DNA from: Malurus cyaneus samueli
Lineage: Eukaryota > Chordata > Aves > Passeriformes > Maluridae
Assembly (NCBI GenBank): GCA_009741485.1
Contig: CM019236.1
Location: forward strand, 57,833,020 to 57,897,019
Direction: 5' to 3'
DNA: 64,000 nucleotides
Shown here: positions 1 through 12,787 of the stretch, in pieces
Position numbering within the stretch: the first letter of the stretch is position 1
Layout: every line of letters begins with the position of its first letter
Made by a program: the position numbers and the translations under genes
The notes under the pieces: generated by a model
What the model saw: the letters and a program-made list of their open reading frames with translations, nothing else
The model's database searches: none
What the model was told of the DNA's origin: nothing

Positions 1-2809
1 GTTTCACCAACTACTTGATATTTTTGTCTTTGTAACAAGACCTTTTCTGTCCTTTACTAAATGCTCATCTTAGTGATGGTCCTCTAGTCTCTTTTTTTTC
101 CTCTTCATGTAATCAAAGAATATTTTGGCTTGGAATAAGATATAGTCCAGGCCCCTGTTTTAGGGGGGGAATATTCAACTAAACCAAATTGCTTGAAGTG
201 GTGTCTGATCTTTCCTCGAACACTTGAATTGGATATTGTGGCAGTTTTGCTGCATCACTTAGCTTGGATATTCACCTTATTCTATTTTTTCATTGGATAT
301 ATACCACATTACCATGATGTGCAATATGCAGACTATGAAATGCCTGTCTGGCTATAACAATGTAGGTAGGGGTTTTTGTTTCTTTTGTATTTTCTTTGTT
401 TTTAACTTCAGTTACCTTTAAGAAACAAATCCCAGCAGAAATTTACCATGCTACACCATCCGGCTCTTAAAAATACCTGCCATTATCTGGACACACCTAC
501 AGGAAACAAAGTAATTTGTTTTTTACTTTCGAGCTACTGCTCTTGATCTAGAGCACAAGAATTGCTTTGCAATTGCAAAATAGATAAAACCAGCCTTAGA
601 AGGGTACATTTTCCATAGGACCTCTTTAGGTTTGCACTAAGAGTTGCTAGATGCTCTAGAGAAGCTACTGTTTGTGAAGCCATGGCAACACATGCATTTA
701 AAAAACCAACACAGCATGCTTGGGGGCAGAGTTGAACAAGGGGACTGCCTGAGGAGAATTTTTCAATGCACCTTCAGAATCTTTTGTCATTATGGGCATA
801 GCATATGAAATTACCGCTGCAAGCTGCAAAACATGAAGGGGATGAACACGTATCCACACCTTTTAATATCAACCATTCAGCCATTAATACAGAGCATGCA
901 GCACTTCCTCAACTGATGTCATGTTCCCCTTCTTGGGTATGCAGTATTTTACACTGGGAGAAGAAAAATGGAACTATGATTTATGAGAGGCAAGCCTATT
1001 GTCCACAAAAAATCAACAAACTACACCTTCTCTGCTTCTCTCATGACAGTTTGGCGCTTTCTAAACTTTAAAACGCTACTGATACGCTTGTTCTATTGTC
1101 AAGATTTCTCTTCCATGATAATTGAGCTACTTTTTCCTATCAATTTTAATCAGAAGCTCAATTCCTCTCCAAATGTACCAAGTTAAGGTACCTCAAATCC
1201 TAGCTGAACCCTCTCCTTCTCCCCTGCCACTTCAAAATGAAAAAAAAAAAAGATAATTTGTGTACTGTCAAATGAACATTTCTAGCCAACATCCCAACAG
1301 ATTCAGTATTATTTCTACACCTGGCTCATCAAATTATGGACATTCTATCCACTTTGACATATCACCTGACAGTGAGATGTACCCTTCAATTTTTCAATTA
1401 TTATACAGTCCATAATAAGCAGCAATGAAAGGGCTCTGGCTTTTTACAGGTAAATCTGGTCATGAGGCAATTCTGGCAAGCCTTCAGAGGTTTCTGAATG
1501 AGCGCCACTTACTCTGCATTTGCCTGGGGCTGGTTAAACCCTTCCACCCTTGCTAGAGTGTCATCAAAAGCCTTCAGAGAGCAGAACAGCAGAAAATAGG
1601 CGTATCCCAAAATGACTCCTGGTATTTCAACACTTGGTAGCTATGACAGTTGGAAAAAGAATGTCTTCACTTGCAGCTTTTAAATAGTCCCATGCACATG
1701 AATATGCAATAATGTACAACTTTTACAAACCTGATGAAGGCAGTGAATCACACTGCCTTCTTTCATGGCCACCATCCACACAGGTAGCTACTGTAGCTAC
1801 TGCTTCCTATTAAAATATTCAAAGAAAGTAAAGAATACAGACACGACTCAGCATCTGCTGTTTACCTCTTCTGATAGGCTGCCAAACTAGCTTTTTGTAT
1901 TCATTTACACGAATGTTAACATTCACAGCAATATCTCATCATCACCCTCAATATGAGTTCCAGAGTATTTCACCCCAGGTGTCCAGTCTCCACTAGACAG
2001 CTGTGCTGATTTACAGGTGAGTAAGTAGATTGTTCTTCCAAGATACAAAACTTAAGACACTAGCAAGGCTTTACCATGAGCTGGTCGTAGTTTGTTGACT
2101 GCAGAATTAAGTCCACATCAAAACACCTTTTATTGCTGGGCTCTATGATCCCATTTTTCAGAACAGGGAATGCAAGGAGCTATGGGTAACTGTGATCAAC
2201 TTTCAAAGGTAACTTCTTGATTCTTTTTCACATCGCAAACTGTGAGGAACAGTTTAAAAGTCTAGAGTCCCTTTCTTATCTCATCTCATCAACAAGAATT
2301 TCCAAGGAGTCCCAGCTATACTTACATTTACCCTGCAAACAATCCATTGAAATAATTTGTTTTTGCAGAATTAGCTACAAATGTTAAAGAGGGTGCCAGT
2401 GTGACACTGACAGATTAGGCTATGCTATGAAAGTGAATCCAGGTTGCAGCAAACGCTCAAGGGCTCCATTCTGGTCCAGATATTCACACAGCTGAGCATT
2501 ATCTCAGAGCTCAAGAGAATACCATGGATGGATAACCAAATTGTGAGTCTGTATATCCAAAATCATGTGCTGAACTTCTCCCTGATACACCCAGCATTCA
2601 GACACAAGGATGAGACTAGGTCTGTCAACTGGAAAGCTGTTCTAAGTACTACAGGGGTAACTAGTAACATTCAACCTCTTTTTTCAGCATAGAATGAATT
2701 CAAATTAATATTTCACATTTGTGAAATCCACAAGCTAGACAGACCAACGCAACACTATATATAATGCACCTACAAAACTACTTAATTTTTATGTAGGTGA
2801 AGAAAACTA

Positions 2810-2852
2810 AAAAAAAAAAAAAAAAAAAAAGAAAAAGGCAGACAAAAAAAAA
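2810..2852. repeat. A-rich simple repeat
   Basis: A run of about 21 A followed by shorter A runs broken by single G and C bases. It lies about 60 bp from the 3' end of the adjacent minus-strand CR1 fragment, but CR1 elements do not end in poly(A), so it is probably independent. Confidence 0.7.
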
Positions 2853-2912
2853 GACTGAGGTGAGGTCATTCTTAAAGTAAGAATAAGAGCATGCTTAGGT
2901 GGGACATTACAA

Positions 2913-3215
2913 TCATAGAATAGTTTGGTTGAAAGGGACCTTTAAAGATCCTGTAATTCCATCTTCTCTGCCACAGACAAAGATATCTTCCACTAGATCT
3001 TTGCTGAAAGCTCCATTCAACCTGGCCTTGAACACTTCCACGGATGGGGGAGCTGCCCACAATTTGCTGGGAAACCTGTTCTTCTCTGGGCAACCTTAGC
3101 CAGTCTCATCACCCTCACAGAAAATTTTTTTTCTTATATTGAATATCAATCTACCCTCTTTCAGTTTAAAGCCATTAGCCTATGTCCCACCAATTATAAA
3201 CTATCTTTTTTGTAA
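2913..3215 (-). mobile_element. CR1 LINE, 5'-truncated 3' fragment
   Basis: The plus strand reads as the reverse complement of an avian CR1 3' end. It starts with TCATAGAATAG, followed by the characteristic GGTTGAAAGGGACCTTTAAAG stretch (shown here with minor variation), then the 'CTTGAACACTTCCA' and 'CCTCACAG' blocks and the 'TTTCAGTTTAAAGCC' block. CR1 is the main LINE family of birds. This copy keeps only about 300 bp of the 3' untranslated region and is not coding. The outer boundary near 3215 is approximate. Confidence 0.85.
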
Positions 3216-4940
3216 GTACACTTCATCGTTTAAGAATTAAGGTGAGAATTCAAATTACCATCATATTTCCATTATGAGGAAGAAGAGACAATAATTATAA
3301 TTAGTTTACAAAACAGAGCCTGTAAACTGACAAAGTATAAGGTTTCACCTTCTAGTTCTCTTCCATTTTCTGTAACATCTAAATAATTCAAGACTGTCTC
3401 CACACTGTCCACAAACCATATCAGACTTTAGGTAAATGTTACTGACTATTTCACCAAGCAGCTAACTTCCAGGTTACGTACCAGGTACAAACCATAGTCA
3501 ACTGTGTACCTTTTGCAGATGTTGGCTTATAAAACAGTCATGTCTCAACTTTCCACTGTAATAAAAATAAACATCAAAAGTTAATCTAACAACAGAGTAT
3601 ACATATTTTTGACTAGATGGGGCGGAAAACCTGTCCCCTGTGGTTGAATGAGGTTTATGATAATAAGCTTTTCCCTGCCTTAATACATGAATTAAATATG
3701 CTTCTTTGAAAAGCAGAATCATACTGCTGTTATAATGTAAAGGAAATGCAATACAGCGCGTGTATTTAAAACTCTGAAAAGGGATAATCCACTCATTTAT
3801 TTTACATTGAAGAAGTTCTAAACTCACTGTGACAACTAACAGGCTCCAGGATTTAGAGTCTACATGTTCTTACACTATCATATCCCTAATACTATCATTA
3901 TTAAACTGGATGGTCAAGTTGCAACCATCAAGCCATAATAAGACCCTTCATGTTTTTACAACTTTTTGGTGTTAAATACACAATAATTTTTTTTGGTGAG
4001 CAACTATTCTTACAATTGCATACTATTTTATAAAATAGTTTTTGTACTTTGGGTATTTGTAACATGAGAAGAATATTGATCTAAATGGAACAAATTATGG
4101 TGAAAAACACTCTCAAAATAGAGAAGCTGCACTTATTTGGTATACCTTCAGTGAATGCATCCAGAGCCTTTCTATTTACTATTTCTGTCTCCCACAAACC
4201 CAGAGGCATACCCAGAAACTGATGAAGCAACATTCTCTCATTCACATTTTGCTTGTCCATTTGTTCTACTTTATTCTGGGAGTTAACCATTCACTGGTCC
4301 AATTCTCGTTTTTTTTTTTTTTCCCAAAGTGTACTACACAGATCCATTCCCAACCTCTTCCCAACATTATATTTTGTGAAAAATTTTCTATATAAAGAAA
4401 AATGTTGTCTCTCTTTGGAAATTACTGTGCTGGCCAGTGGAAATTCTGAAACAAAGGTGATCTCAAGACCACAAAGAAATACAGTGTTTCACCAAGTGTT
4501 CTTGTACCAGCTTTTACTCTGCCCCTCCCCACAAAAAAAGAAGGTGATGGAAATTATTTGAAGAAATAGCCTTCATTTTCTCACATCCACATCACGACAG
4601 TGTGTCAGTTACTGGAAAATCAATTACAGATCTTTCCCACCTTTTGAATTTTTGCAGCTGAGAAGATTACAAATTTTAACAATAGGGATTATTCTCTAAT
4701 CATCCACGACTAAACCACAGCTTACTAAATTTAAATCTATCTCAATTTTTCCAGTATGTAAGTACTATACACTGATCCCGCTTAATAGTGACAATGCCTT
4801 CAGCACAAGGCACCACCAGTCAGCTTGGAATGAATCCACTAATTCTAAAATACAGCACTGCTGTTTAAACTACCAATGCACATAAAATAAAACCATTTGT
4901 GAAGCATATGGTAAAAGAAAAATGGCAACGAATGTCTTAC

Positions 4941-5407
4941 CTTGTTCTAAGAGCCACCCAAGCAGCATCAATGTCAGCATACAGATTCTTTTCTGTTGGC
5001 TTTCCAGAACTTGCACCATATCCAGAATAATCATATGAGAATATGTTGCAATTAATCCGTGAACCCAGTCCTATATAAAAGCTGCTCATCTGACCCAGGT
5101 CAACAGCATTTCCATGTGAGAAGAGCAAAGTGTACTTGGCGTTTGGTGAGCAACGCACGAACATGCAGGCAATCCTGTTGCCTTTACATGTTCTAGTCAT
5201 GAAGCACTCAATGGCATCTTTTTCTCTAGAAGAATACTGCCAGTCTGCTCGCTCTGATAGATGTAAAGTCCAGCGACTACCACTCTCATCACACATCAGT
5301 GTGTATGTGGGATCAGGAGGTAAGAATGCCAGCTTGGAGGCAATTTTCCCTGGGCATGGTGGACAACAGAACAGGCAACACAGCTCGCTAAAGGAAAGAT
5401 TATTCAT
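4941..5407 (-). CDS. ABHD17B: ABHD17B first coding exon (residues 1-155 plus 2 bases)
   Basis: ABHD17B is a serine hydrolase of the alpha/beta-hydrolase superfamily. Known work on the family shows that it removes palmitate from membrane proteins such as N-Ras and PSD-95 at the plasma membrane and endosomes. The encoded N-terminus carries the family's cysteine cluster (C10, C11, C14, C15, C18), which is palmitoylated to anchor the protein. It is followed by the hydrolase core: the strand and oxyanion-hole motif SHGNAVD at residues 97-103, and [13 protein letters not shown] at 125-137. The minus-strand ATG is at 5407-5405, eight bases after a good acceptor (TTTCAG). The exon ends at a GTAAGA donor (intron begins at 4940) with codon 156 split after two bases. 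The catalytic Ser, Asp and His are encoded in later exons outside the window. The full protein is about 288 residues. Identity is very secure. Distinguishing B from paralogues A and C rests on the start sequence [11 protein letters not shown] and on synteny. Confidence 0.97.
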
Positions 5408-5415
5408 CTTCTAGT
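5408..5415 (-). other. ABHD17B: ABHD17B 5'UTR part of exon 2 and splice acceptor
   Basis: On the minus strand a pyrimidine-rich stretch ending TTTCAG (5421-5416) is followed by the eight untranslated bases ACTAGAAG and then the ATG. The start codon therefore sits almost at the 5' edge of this exon, and nearly all of the 5'UTR must come from one or more upstream exons. Confidence 0.8.
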
Positions 5416-8400
5416 CTGAAACAGGAAGAGACAATGGCATCAGTTTCCAGGTACAATCCTATATTAAAAATAATCCAACTCAAAATGTCAATGCAATACC
5501 TCTAGAAAATAATGCAAAATTTTTGAACTTTTGACAAAATACATATTTAAGAACATAGATGTGTATTTCCATATAATAGCTAATTTTATATTATTAGTTA
5601 CTTCACAATAAGTATATGATTAAAGAGGAGTGATCACTCCAAAGCCCTGACAGATATCAAAAGTAAAACTTGATTACCCAGGGAAAAAATAAGCATTAGT
5701 TTTGGAGTTTCTTTGGAGGAAATGAAGTTCCTCATGTTAAGACATTAAGGAAAGTGTTCTTCTCATTGATAAATACATATGTTATAAAGAACAATTAAAA
5801 TAATCTGCAGAGTTGCAGTATACTAAGGACATGCAGATTTCTGCAGCCAAAAATCACTTAAAAATTTCCTAAATACAGAGCATATGTGTTGCAATCATGA
5901 GGTAAGAGCCCCTGCAAGCACTGTCAGAAGTATGAACGGTGTGTGAGGTTCAAAACCTAGAAGACAAAACAAGATGGTGCTTCTGGCTTAGCGAACACCA
6001 TAGAGCTTTGGTGCACTAAAATGTAGCCATAAACTTATCTTTGCACCACAGACTTGCTGACATAAATATTTCTGAAGCCTTCAAAGAAATTCTTAGCTGT
6101 ACTGCACATAGGAATTGGGTTTGTATTAATGACACAGCTGCAGAATCTTTTCATGCTTTAAGAAAAATACCCTGATTTAAATGCTTTATCACAGATATTT
6201 GTTAACAGAATATGATCTATAGTTCTAATTAAAAGCATTGGCTTTTAGAGTGGGGGGAGAAAAAAAACCACACCTACATCTAAAGAAAGCTAGGTAAAGA
6301 CACAGTTGTCCTTAAAATAGACATGGTGTCCTCTTAATTTAGAGCAGGAAGAAGGGAAGGGGAAAAATCCTTTTTTGTGGCAATACCTTTTCTCAGAGAC
6401 AAGAAGAGCAATATAATTGGACAAGTACCATGTTGAAAAACAGCCCACCTAAGATATGATTTACACTATTTTCCTTATGTTAAGGCATCTGACATTTCAT
6501 CTTAATTTAAACAACCTTTTCATACCAAATCTATCTACAAGGTCTCAAGCTCATCTCCTGACAGTTCCCTGTGAACCCAAACACTTACACACCTTCACAC
6601 ATCAGCTTTGACTCAAGCTACAAAACAAGCAGATTCCAGTTGTCTACAGTACCATGCTGTTACAGAAATATTAGGGTCATCCAACAATAAAAGCTTACTC
6701 CTGATTGTGATACCTGACAATATTTAGATTTTATTTCATATCTTACCCTTTAATTTGTACAGAAGCATAGAATTCATGTGTAAATTTCTTTTTTAAAAGG
6801 CTTCAAGGATATTGATGCAAAAACATAGATCACAAAACAACTATCCATATTTCGGATGTGTGAACTGTCTCTTTATAGTGGTAGAGTATGGATGCATGCT
6901 GCATACAATGTTACAAGGAGCACAAGTTTAGAGCAGCATAAACAGACACAGCGAGACAGTCTGACAAACAGCATGAGTATTTTTGGAATACTACAAAAAA
7001 AGAAGCACAAAAAAAAGTGGCGGCTGCAGCTACAAGTGTTCACCCCAGGTCTCTAGTCTTCAAAACAGAGGGAAGCCACAGATGCTTAGGTACGGGAGAT
7101 CAACATTACCAGTTTAGAGGAGATTGCAGGAAGCACTGATCAGCTCTCCTAAGGTGGATAGGCTCTTAAAGAAGATCCTGAATAAAGGACCATATTCCTC
7201 CCAGCTGAAGTAACAATAACCTCGTGTATCTATGCAATTAGCATAATTAGTCACTCAAATTTGAATAACTCATCCCTGTCAGATGAGATTATGTGAACAT
7301 TAAGTTTGATTTATACCCACAAGTCAGGATAAGGAAGTAATCTACGGAGGAAGTTTAAGTACTAGCAAAAGGTATGGGTTGTCTTATGTACAGTAAAAAC
7401 CCTATTGTTTTGGAATGGATTTTTTGTTCCTTCTTTATTTCTCTGACAGTTATGAGCACCAAAGAAGCAACTTCTTTCACCTCTACTTAGTAAGTTCATA
7501 CACACAAGTCCAAAGAAACATCTGTGATGCCTCACCATGCTTTTTTCCAAGTACTTATGACCCAATACTCAAAACCTCTTCTATTTTTATCAGAAATTAT
7601 TAAATCAATCTCTTCTGCATGTATTTTCCCACCTTTTCAGAAAAGCTGAAGGCAAAGTTAGATATTTCACTTAATTCTAAGTGGATGATTATTACTTTTT
7701 TGTGAAAAATTTTTAAAAATATGTACTTCCGAAAATGAGGTATAAATGAACAACAGATTGCACTCTATACCAGCATATAACAATAGCTATAGAATTTCTT
7801 ATTTCTTCCCAATCCATGTGCCAGAAAGAATTAGAACATGTGTTTACATTATTTGTAAGTATAAACAGCCCAGAAATACAACAAATACGATCTCACTCAG
7901 AAAATATCTTCTATTTGTCAAAGTAACTTCAGAAGATGGAAGCTAGCCTGTGGGATTCACACACAGGGCAGTACTGCAGTAAACCACAGTTAATCAGCTC
8001 ATGTGGTAGTACCGTCCCCCAAGATAGCTTAAATGTGCTAAAAATGGGCTGTCACCAGATACGGCAAATGATATGCTGAAGACCACAGATTAAGTATTAT
8101 TTCTCCCCTGTGCTAGACTAATGCAGGTTTTACATATTGATCTTTTAATCCAATGGAAAATATGCCTACTGAAACTAAAGATTCTGATTCCAGAGTCATT
8201 CTCCAGCTAAATCATGGCTAATAATAATTCTTTAACTTAAAATAAATATGTGCTGCTTTCTTCACTAACAATACCCAAGAAAAACAGGTCACTAAATGAA
8301 CCAATTTGACACACAACACCTACTGAACTTACACAGGAGAATAGTTCCAACTAAACACAATGTTTATATTATACTGGAACTGATTTGTCATTCACTGTGA

Positions 8401-11063
8401 TGGACTGTATTCACATGAGTGTGTGAATGGGCTTGATGTATGCTTTATCTGGACTCTTAGTGAAGCTGAGGTAAAAACAACTCTGACAACACATTACCTT
8501 AAGCATATGGTTCCACAAGTACAGATGAGTAACTTTAATGGGACTCATTTGACTAAGATATGTTGTGAATACCTAAGGTATAGTATAACACCTTCTGAGC
8601 ATGCATGATGTAAATCTCTGTGCTTATTACAGCATCATCAGAGTCTGAGATCAACACATCCCCACACGATAACTATCTCACCTTCCATCTGACATTTCAG
8701 CAGTAATAAAAATGCCAGTGCTGTTCTGCAAACAGTTCCTACTGTTCGTAAAATACAATGAAAAGAGCACAACAAATAAAAATACATCTCCTTTAAAATT
8801 ATACTGCATTTTCACAGGAATGAAGTACAAAAATTCTGTGGAAGAAACTGCAGAAAACCCTTCTATTGCAGCAACAGAGGCTAAGAAATAAAACAGACCC
8901 AAGTTTTATCACTTACTCTTTCTGGGATAGCTTTTAAAACAAAAGTCAGAGCATTTTATCAACTTTATCTCCTTAATTCTCTTATGAATTAAGAACTAAC
9001 ATATAAAAATTACCAAATGTAAAATCTGACCACAAGAGTGATTCAATTTATTGTTTGCAATTAGCCTTCTCATAAAGGCAGACAGAAGAAGGGGGAAATA
9101 TTTATTTAATCTTAAAGAACATCTCAGGTATTTATCTTGTGATTCCTAGGGTAACATAAATGTAGGTTGTTTTTCATATAAGCAATTATTCTGTCCTCCT
9201 ATCTATGTAAATCATAACAAGAAAGTTGGAACTATGTTCACATCCTGGTATTCACTACATATTAGTCTCAAAAGCAGCCCAACCGACCAGACGCTTATCT
9301 AGAAATCGTATATTTACATTAAATATAAATTATTCTAATTTCATATTTAAATTAAATTGCCTATTCATACAGATATTCCAAGAAACAAAGTCAAACTTGT
9401 AAATATAGCTGCTGGTTTAGAAATTTAAGTGTTGTTCTAACTGTAACGGGCAAGACATTTTAATTGTTGGGGTTTTTTTTGTTCCATTGCTGTTTGTTTG
9501 TGTTTTGGTTGTGGGTTCGTTGTTTCATTATACACTACTGAAACAAGAAATTCTAAAGAATTTTCACTCACACTTTTATTTCATCACACTTTCACACAAT
9601 GAAAACTTGAGTTCAAACCACTCCTGAAGTACACATATTTATTTCAACATCTGCATTATATTAAAAATTGAACAGAAGGACATGAACATCCTTTAACTAA
9701 TTCAACACTTAAAGCAACAGAATATTTAGTGAAAAGAAATTAGTACGTGTCTGATAAAGTATCACATAAAAGGATTAAGGGAATATTAAGAAAGAATAAA
9801 CAATAAGTCCAGAAAACACCACAAAATAATTTATTCAATAATGAAGAAGCTATACCAAGAAACACTGTGAAGTATCTATTTAAGGTAGTTTCCAAAGAAC
9901 AAAGCATGCCACATGAAAACAGAGAAGCCTAATGGAGCCAAAAATTCACTTTAGTTAAATTGATTAGAAACAAATAAACAGGCCTGCTAGTCTCACAAAT
10001 TCTAGATGTCTTAACTTGCATACAGAGATATTATTTGTCCTCTGTTGGTAACTTTGTAGCTATCAAAACCTAATGGCACAGTGGCAAGAAAAGGAATACA
10101 GGAAATACTAACTTAGAAATCCAGACATTCCTTATCACCTGAAGAACTAACTAACCCTCTCAAGGCTTCAGACAGACAACTGCGGGATTGAGTCGATTAC
10201 ATAATGCTTAGCATGCTCCCAGCAAGGCTCTGCACCCCGGCTCTGCTCTGCTAGAACCACGGGCCCGCTGGCTGGCTGAAGCCCCGCCGTGTTTCAGCTG
10301 CCTCAGCCCGGTGCCCCAGCGCGCAGGCCGGCCGGCCAACAACACGGAGCTCCGCCCTTAATAACGCCCTGCGTTCAGGTGGCTCTATTCTAATTTCCGC
10401 AGTCGTGAACTTTCCTAGCTCATTTCTAAGCAAATACTTTAAATTTTGAAATTAATAATACCTGAGAGCAATGTTGAGGCCAGCGTCACCTCAAGAGCAG
10501 AAGCTGAAGGAATGCATTTAACCAGGCTGGCGGGAACTAAATTAACTCCTCAGGTGTCTGCATCTGAGAAAGGCTCCGAAGTCCACAGCAGTGACTCAAA
10601 GGCACTGTTTGGAGCTGCGAAAAGCCAGACTTCAACAAGCGTGTCACAAGTCAGGGCGCCCACTTCCAACAAAGGAGCCCAGGTTTAAGACCAGGGAGAC
10701 GGAGCGCCGGGACAGACCACCCACAGAGCCCGGGCCCCCAGAGCAGGCGACACCCGCAGAAGACCCCCAACCCCAGCGACACAGGCCGCGGAGGGTGGCC
10801 GAGGCCGGTAGTCCCCGCCCGGTCGTGCCGGAGACCAAAGCCCCACCGCAATCCCTCTGAGCGAACGCCGGTGGCTGCCGCGGGCCTTTCCGCTCGCCCC
10901 GGGGGCCGCCACACGCCTGCGCCGGCGGCGCGGACGGGCCGTGGGTCCGAGCCGGGGAGAGACGCGGACGGACCCGCGAGGAGGAAATAACTCGCCCAAC
11001 ACACGGCGCAGCGGGTCACCCGGACACCGCCCGTCCCCGCCACGCGGGGAGGACAGCCCCTAC
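5416..11063 (-). other. ABHD17B: ABHD17B 5'UTR intron
   Basis: This is AT-rich non-coding DNA between the coding exon and the CpG island. I saw no conserved coding block and no clear transposon; the short open frames here do not resemble known proteins. From about 10,250 the composition becomes GC- and CpG-rich (for example GGCCGGCCGG near 10,328), marking the approach to the shared promoter. Extra 5'UTR exons could be present, but they cannot be called from sequence alone. Confidence 0.55.
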
Positions 11064-11250
11064 CTGCACCTGGCGCTCGCTCGGCGGCCCCGCGCTCTCC
11101 CGACCGCCGGGAGACAGGGTGTGCGGACACCCCGGTCGGCGGGGCGTGCGGACGCCGGCTGTGCTGAGTAACGGCGCGGCGGAGCGGCCGTCAGCGCCCC
11201 GGCCGGAGAACGCGGCGGCCCTGGCACGCTGAGCCCGCCCGCGCAGCCTC
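11064..11250 (-). other. ABHD17B: Candidate non-coding exon 1 of ABHD17B
   Basis: On the minus strand a plausible splice donor, GTGCAG followed by GTAGGGG, falls at 11064/11063 inside the CpG island. It is in the right place and orientation to be the end of a 5'UTR exon that splices to the acceptor at 5416. The 5' edge given is a guess, because the transcription start is unknown. Other donors in this GC-rich sequence are possible. Confidence 0.4.
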
Positions 11251-11413
11251 GGGAGCGGCGCCGGCCTCTGCTCGCCCTCAGACTGCACCGCGGCGCGCGG
11301 CTGCCGGGGCGGCCGGGGGCCTCGGGCGGGGCCCGCGGCCGCGGCGCCAATGGAGCCCGGTGCGGCGCCCCGCCCAGCGCCGAGCCGTTCCGGGGCACGC
11401 GCGCCGGCGGGCG

Positions 11414-11510
11414 ATGAGCTCGGAGCGGGGAACGTGTCGCGCACGCGGCCCCAGCGCCACCAGAACGCGCGCGCCTTCAGGACGACAAGTACGACACGAG
11501 CCCCGGTGCA
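11414..11510 (+). CDS. C9orf85: C9orf85 exon 1, reading frame interrupted as given
   Basis: The ATG at 11414 opens MSSERG, like the mammalian start MSSQKG. After 11430 the homologous reading continues one frame over (NVSRTRPQRHQNARAF, 11431-11478). After about 11480 it moves again (DDKYDTS, 11481-11501). Each shift corresponds to one missing base next to a G run. Reading ends at a candidate GTAGGG donor (11511), in phase with exon 2 (phase 0) only if both bases were present. As given, splicing 11510 to 20828 hits a stop after four codons. The exon otherwise matches its homologues in position, length and basic, Gln/Arg-rich content. Either the assembly lost bases in GC-rich DNA or the exon is truly damaged. 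The exact donor is uncertain. Confidence 0.7.
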
Positions 11511-12757
11511 GTAGGGCGGGCCCCGGCCGAAACGGGGACACAGGCGGGCTTGTCCCCGCCTCAGCAGCCACCTCTCTGCAGGCGTTCCGCGGGCTCTCTC
11601 TATCTATATCTATCTAAACATGAACTGGTCCCTCTACGGCCCCTGAGGCCATGCCCTCTCCCAGTAAGGTCTGCTGCCAGGTCCTGGAAAGCTTCGGGAT
11701 GGCAGAAGAAGTCACGCGGCAGTAGATGCCGAGGCTTCATTCTAGTGATGGAGGTGCCTTTAGCCTGGGTTCACCCACACCAGACACAGTGCTGCTAAGA
11801 GAGAATCGCAAAAAGACGTTTCAGCCAGTTGTCACCGTAAGCAAACGTGTAGTGTGAAACTTGAATAATATTTATGACATGAAAGGACCTAGTTAAGCCA
11901 AAGAATTCTTAAGAGGAAAACTGAAATAAAGTTCTTACTTTTATGCAGTGAGTAGTGAGTACATTATCCACGTGACTTCTTGCAAAGGTGTTTGGTCTCA
12001 GAGTGTGTGACTATGTGGTCATAACGCAGACGTCTTGATGTTTTGAGAGTTTAGTTTGAGCACCTTCCCCCATCAGACATATAAATACCCAGTTTCAGTT
12101 TTCATACTTTTGAGACGACTCTAAAAAACTCACAGGTGCTTGAATTTCTCTTTTTGAAAAAGGGGCTTTACTGATCAGTTAGATAGAGAGGTGTCTCCAA
12201 GCTATTCTATCAGCACTTTCACTGCAAACGTCATCTTCATGTTGTTCCAGAAGACTTGTCTTTTTCTGTTCTAAGCAAGGAAAGGTAAATTATCTACAAT
12301 ATATTCTTGAAACACGCTCTGTGCTTGTAGTTTTGGTAACCCAGAAGGGTCTGAAGAACCCACAGTGTGACAGATCAGTAATACCAACAGAGTGGAAATT
12401 CGGCAGTGTTTTGTCTTGAGGCCTAAACCAGTAAGGTGATTAACACAAAACAGAAGATGAACAATATATCTAGTCGAGCTTATCTGGTGCTATTGCTGTC
12501 ATGTCAATATCCCTTTAACTGGACCTGACTGGGTTGTCAAAAAGACCTGTGAGGAGGGGAGCAAAGTATAAGTTCCTTGATGCCCAAAGAGGGAGGTTTG
12601 GGGGTTTTGTGAGTTTATTTTGGTTGGTTTTTCAGATGTTGTAGGACTGGTTGTTCAAGTTGAACAGGCTGCTTTCCTAGGATTCTAAGCAGTGACAGTG
12701 TTATTTGTTGTGTGAGTCACTGCATGATCTCTGATAGGACAGTGGTTTCCTGTCTGA

Positions 12758-12787
12758 CACAAACACACACGCGCACACACACACACA
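12758..12787. repeat. (CA)n microsatellite
   Basis: About 15 CA units with one CG-containing interruption near the middle. It is likely length-polymorphic. Confidence 0.85.

Larger units (their letters stand above)
1..4940 (-). other. ABHD17B: ABHD17B intron downstream of first coding exon (partial)
   Basis: This stretch follows the splice donor of the ABHD17B exon on the minus strand and runs off the left edge of the window. I looked on the minus strand for the next coding exon, which carries the GQSIG nucleophile-elbow motif in this family, and did not see it. The stretch is AT-rich. It contains a CR1 3' fragment (2913-3215) and an A-rich run near 2810-2852. The short open frames here have no recognisable protein similarity. 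Confidence 0.75.
10800..11530. promoter_or_regulatory. CpG island, putative divergent ABHD17B/C9orf85 promoter
   Basis: The segment is very GC-rich with dense CpG and has no TATA box. It separates the left-going ABHD17B from the right-going C9orf85. It contains a GC box (GGGCGGGGC, 11324-11332), an Sp1-type site, and a CCAAT box (11347-11351) 63 bp before the C9orf85 ATG. A candidate ABHD17B exon-1 donor lies at 11063. Only about 350 bp separate that donor from the C9orf85 start codon, so the two genes very likely share one bidirectional promoter. A weaker CpG-rich shoulder extends left to about 10,250. The transcription start sites cannot be read from sequence. Confidence 0.8.

Noticed and set aside
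1..4940. Next ABHD17B coding exon (GQSIG region)
   Set aside because: I searched the minus strand for the expected sequence and found none. The rest of the gene lies outside the window.
10251..11571. Several open frames of 60-159 codons on both strands in the CpG island
   Set aside because: They overlap each other, are rich in Arg, Pro, Ala and Gly, and follow from GC-rich composition.
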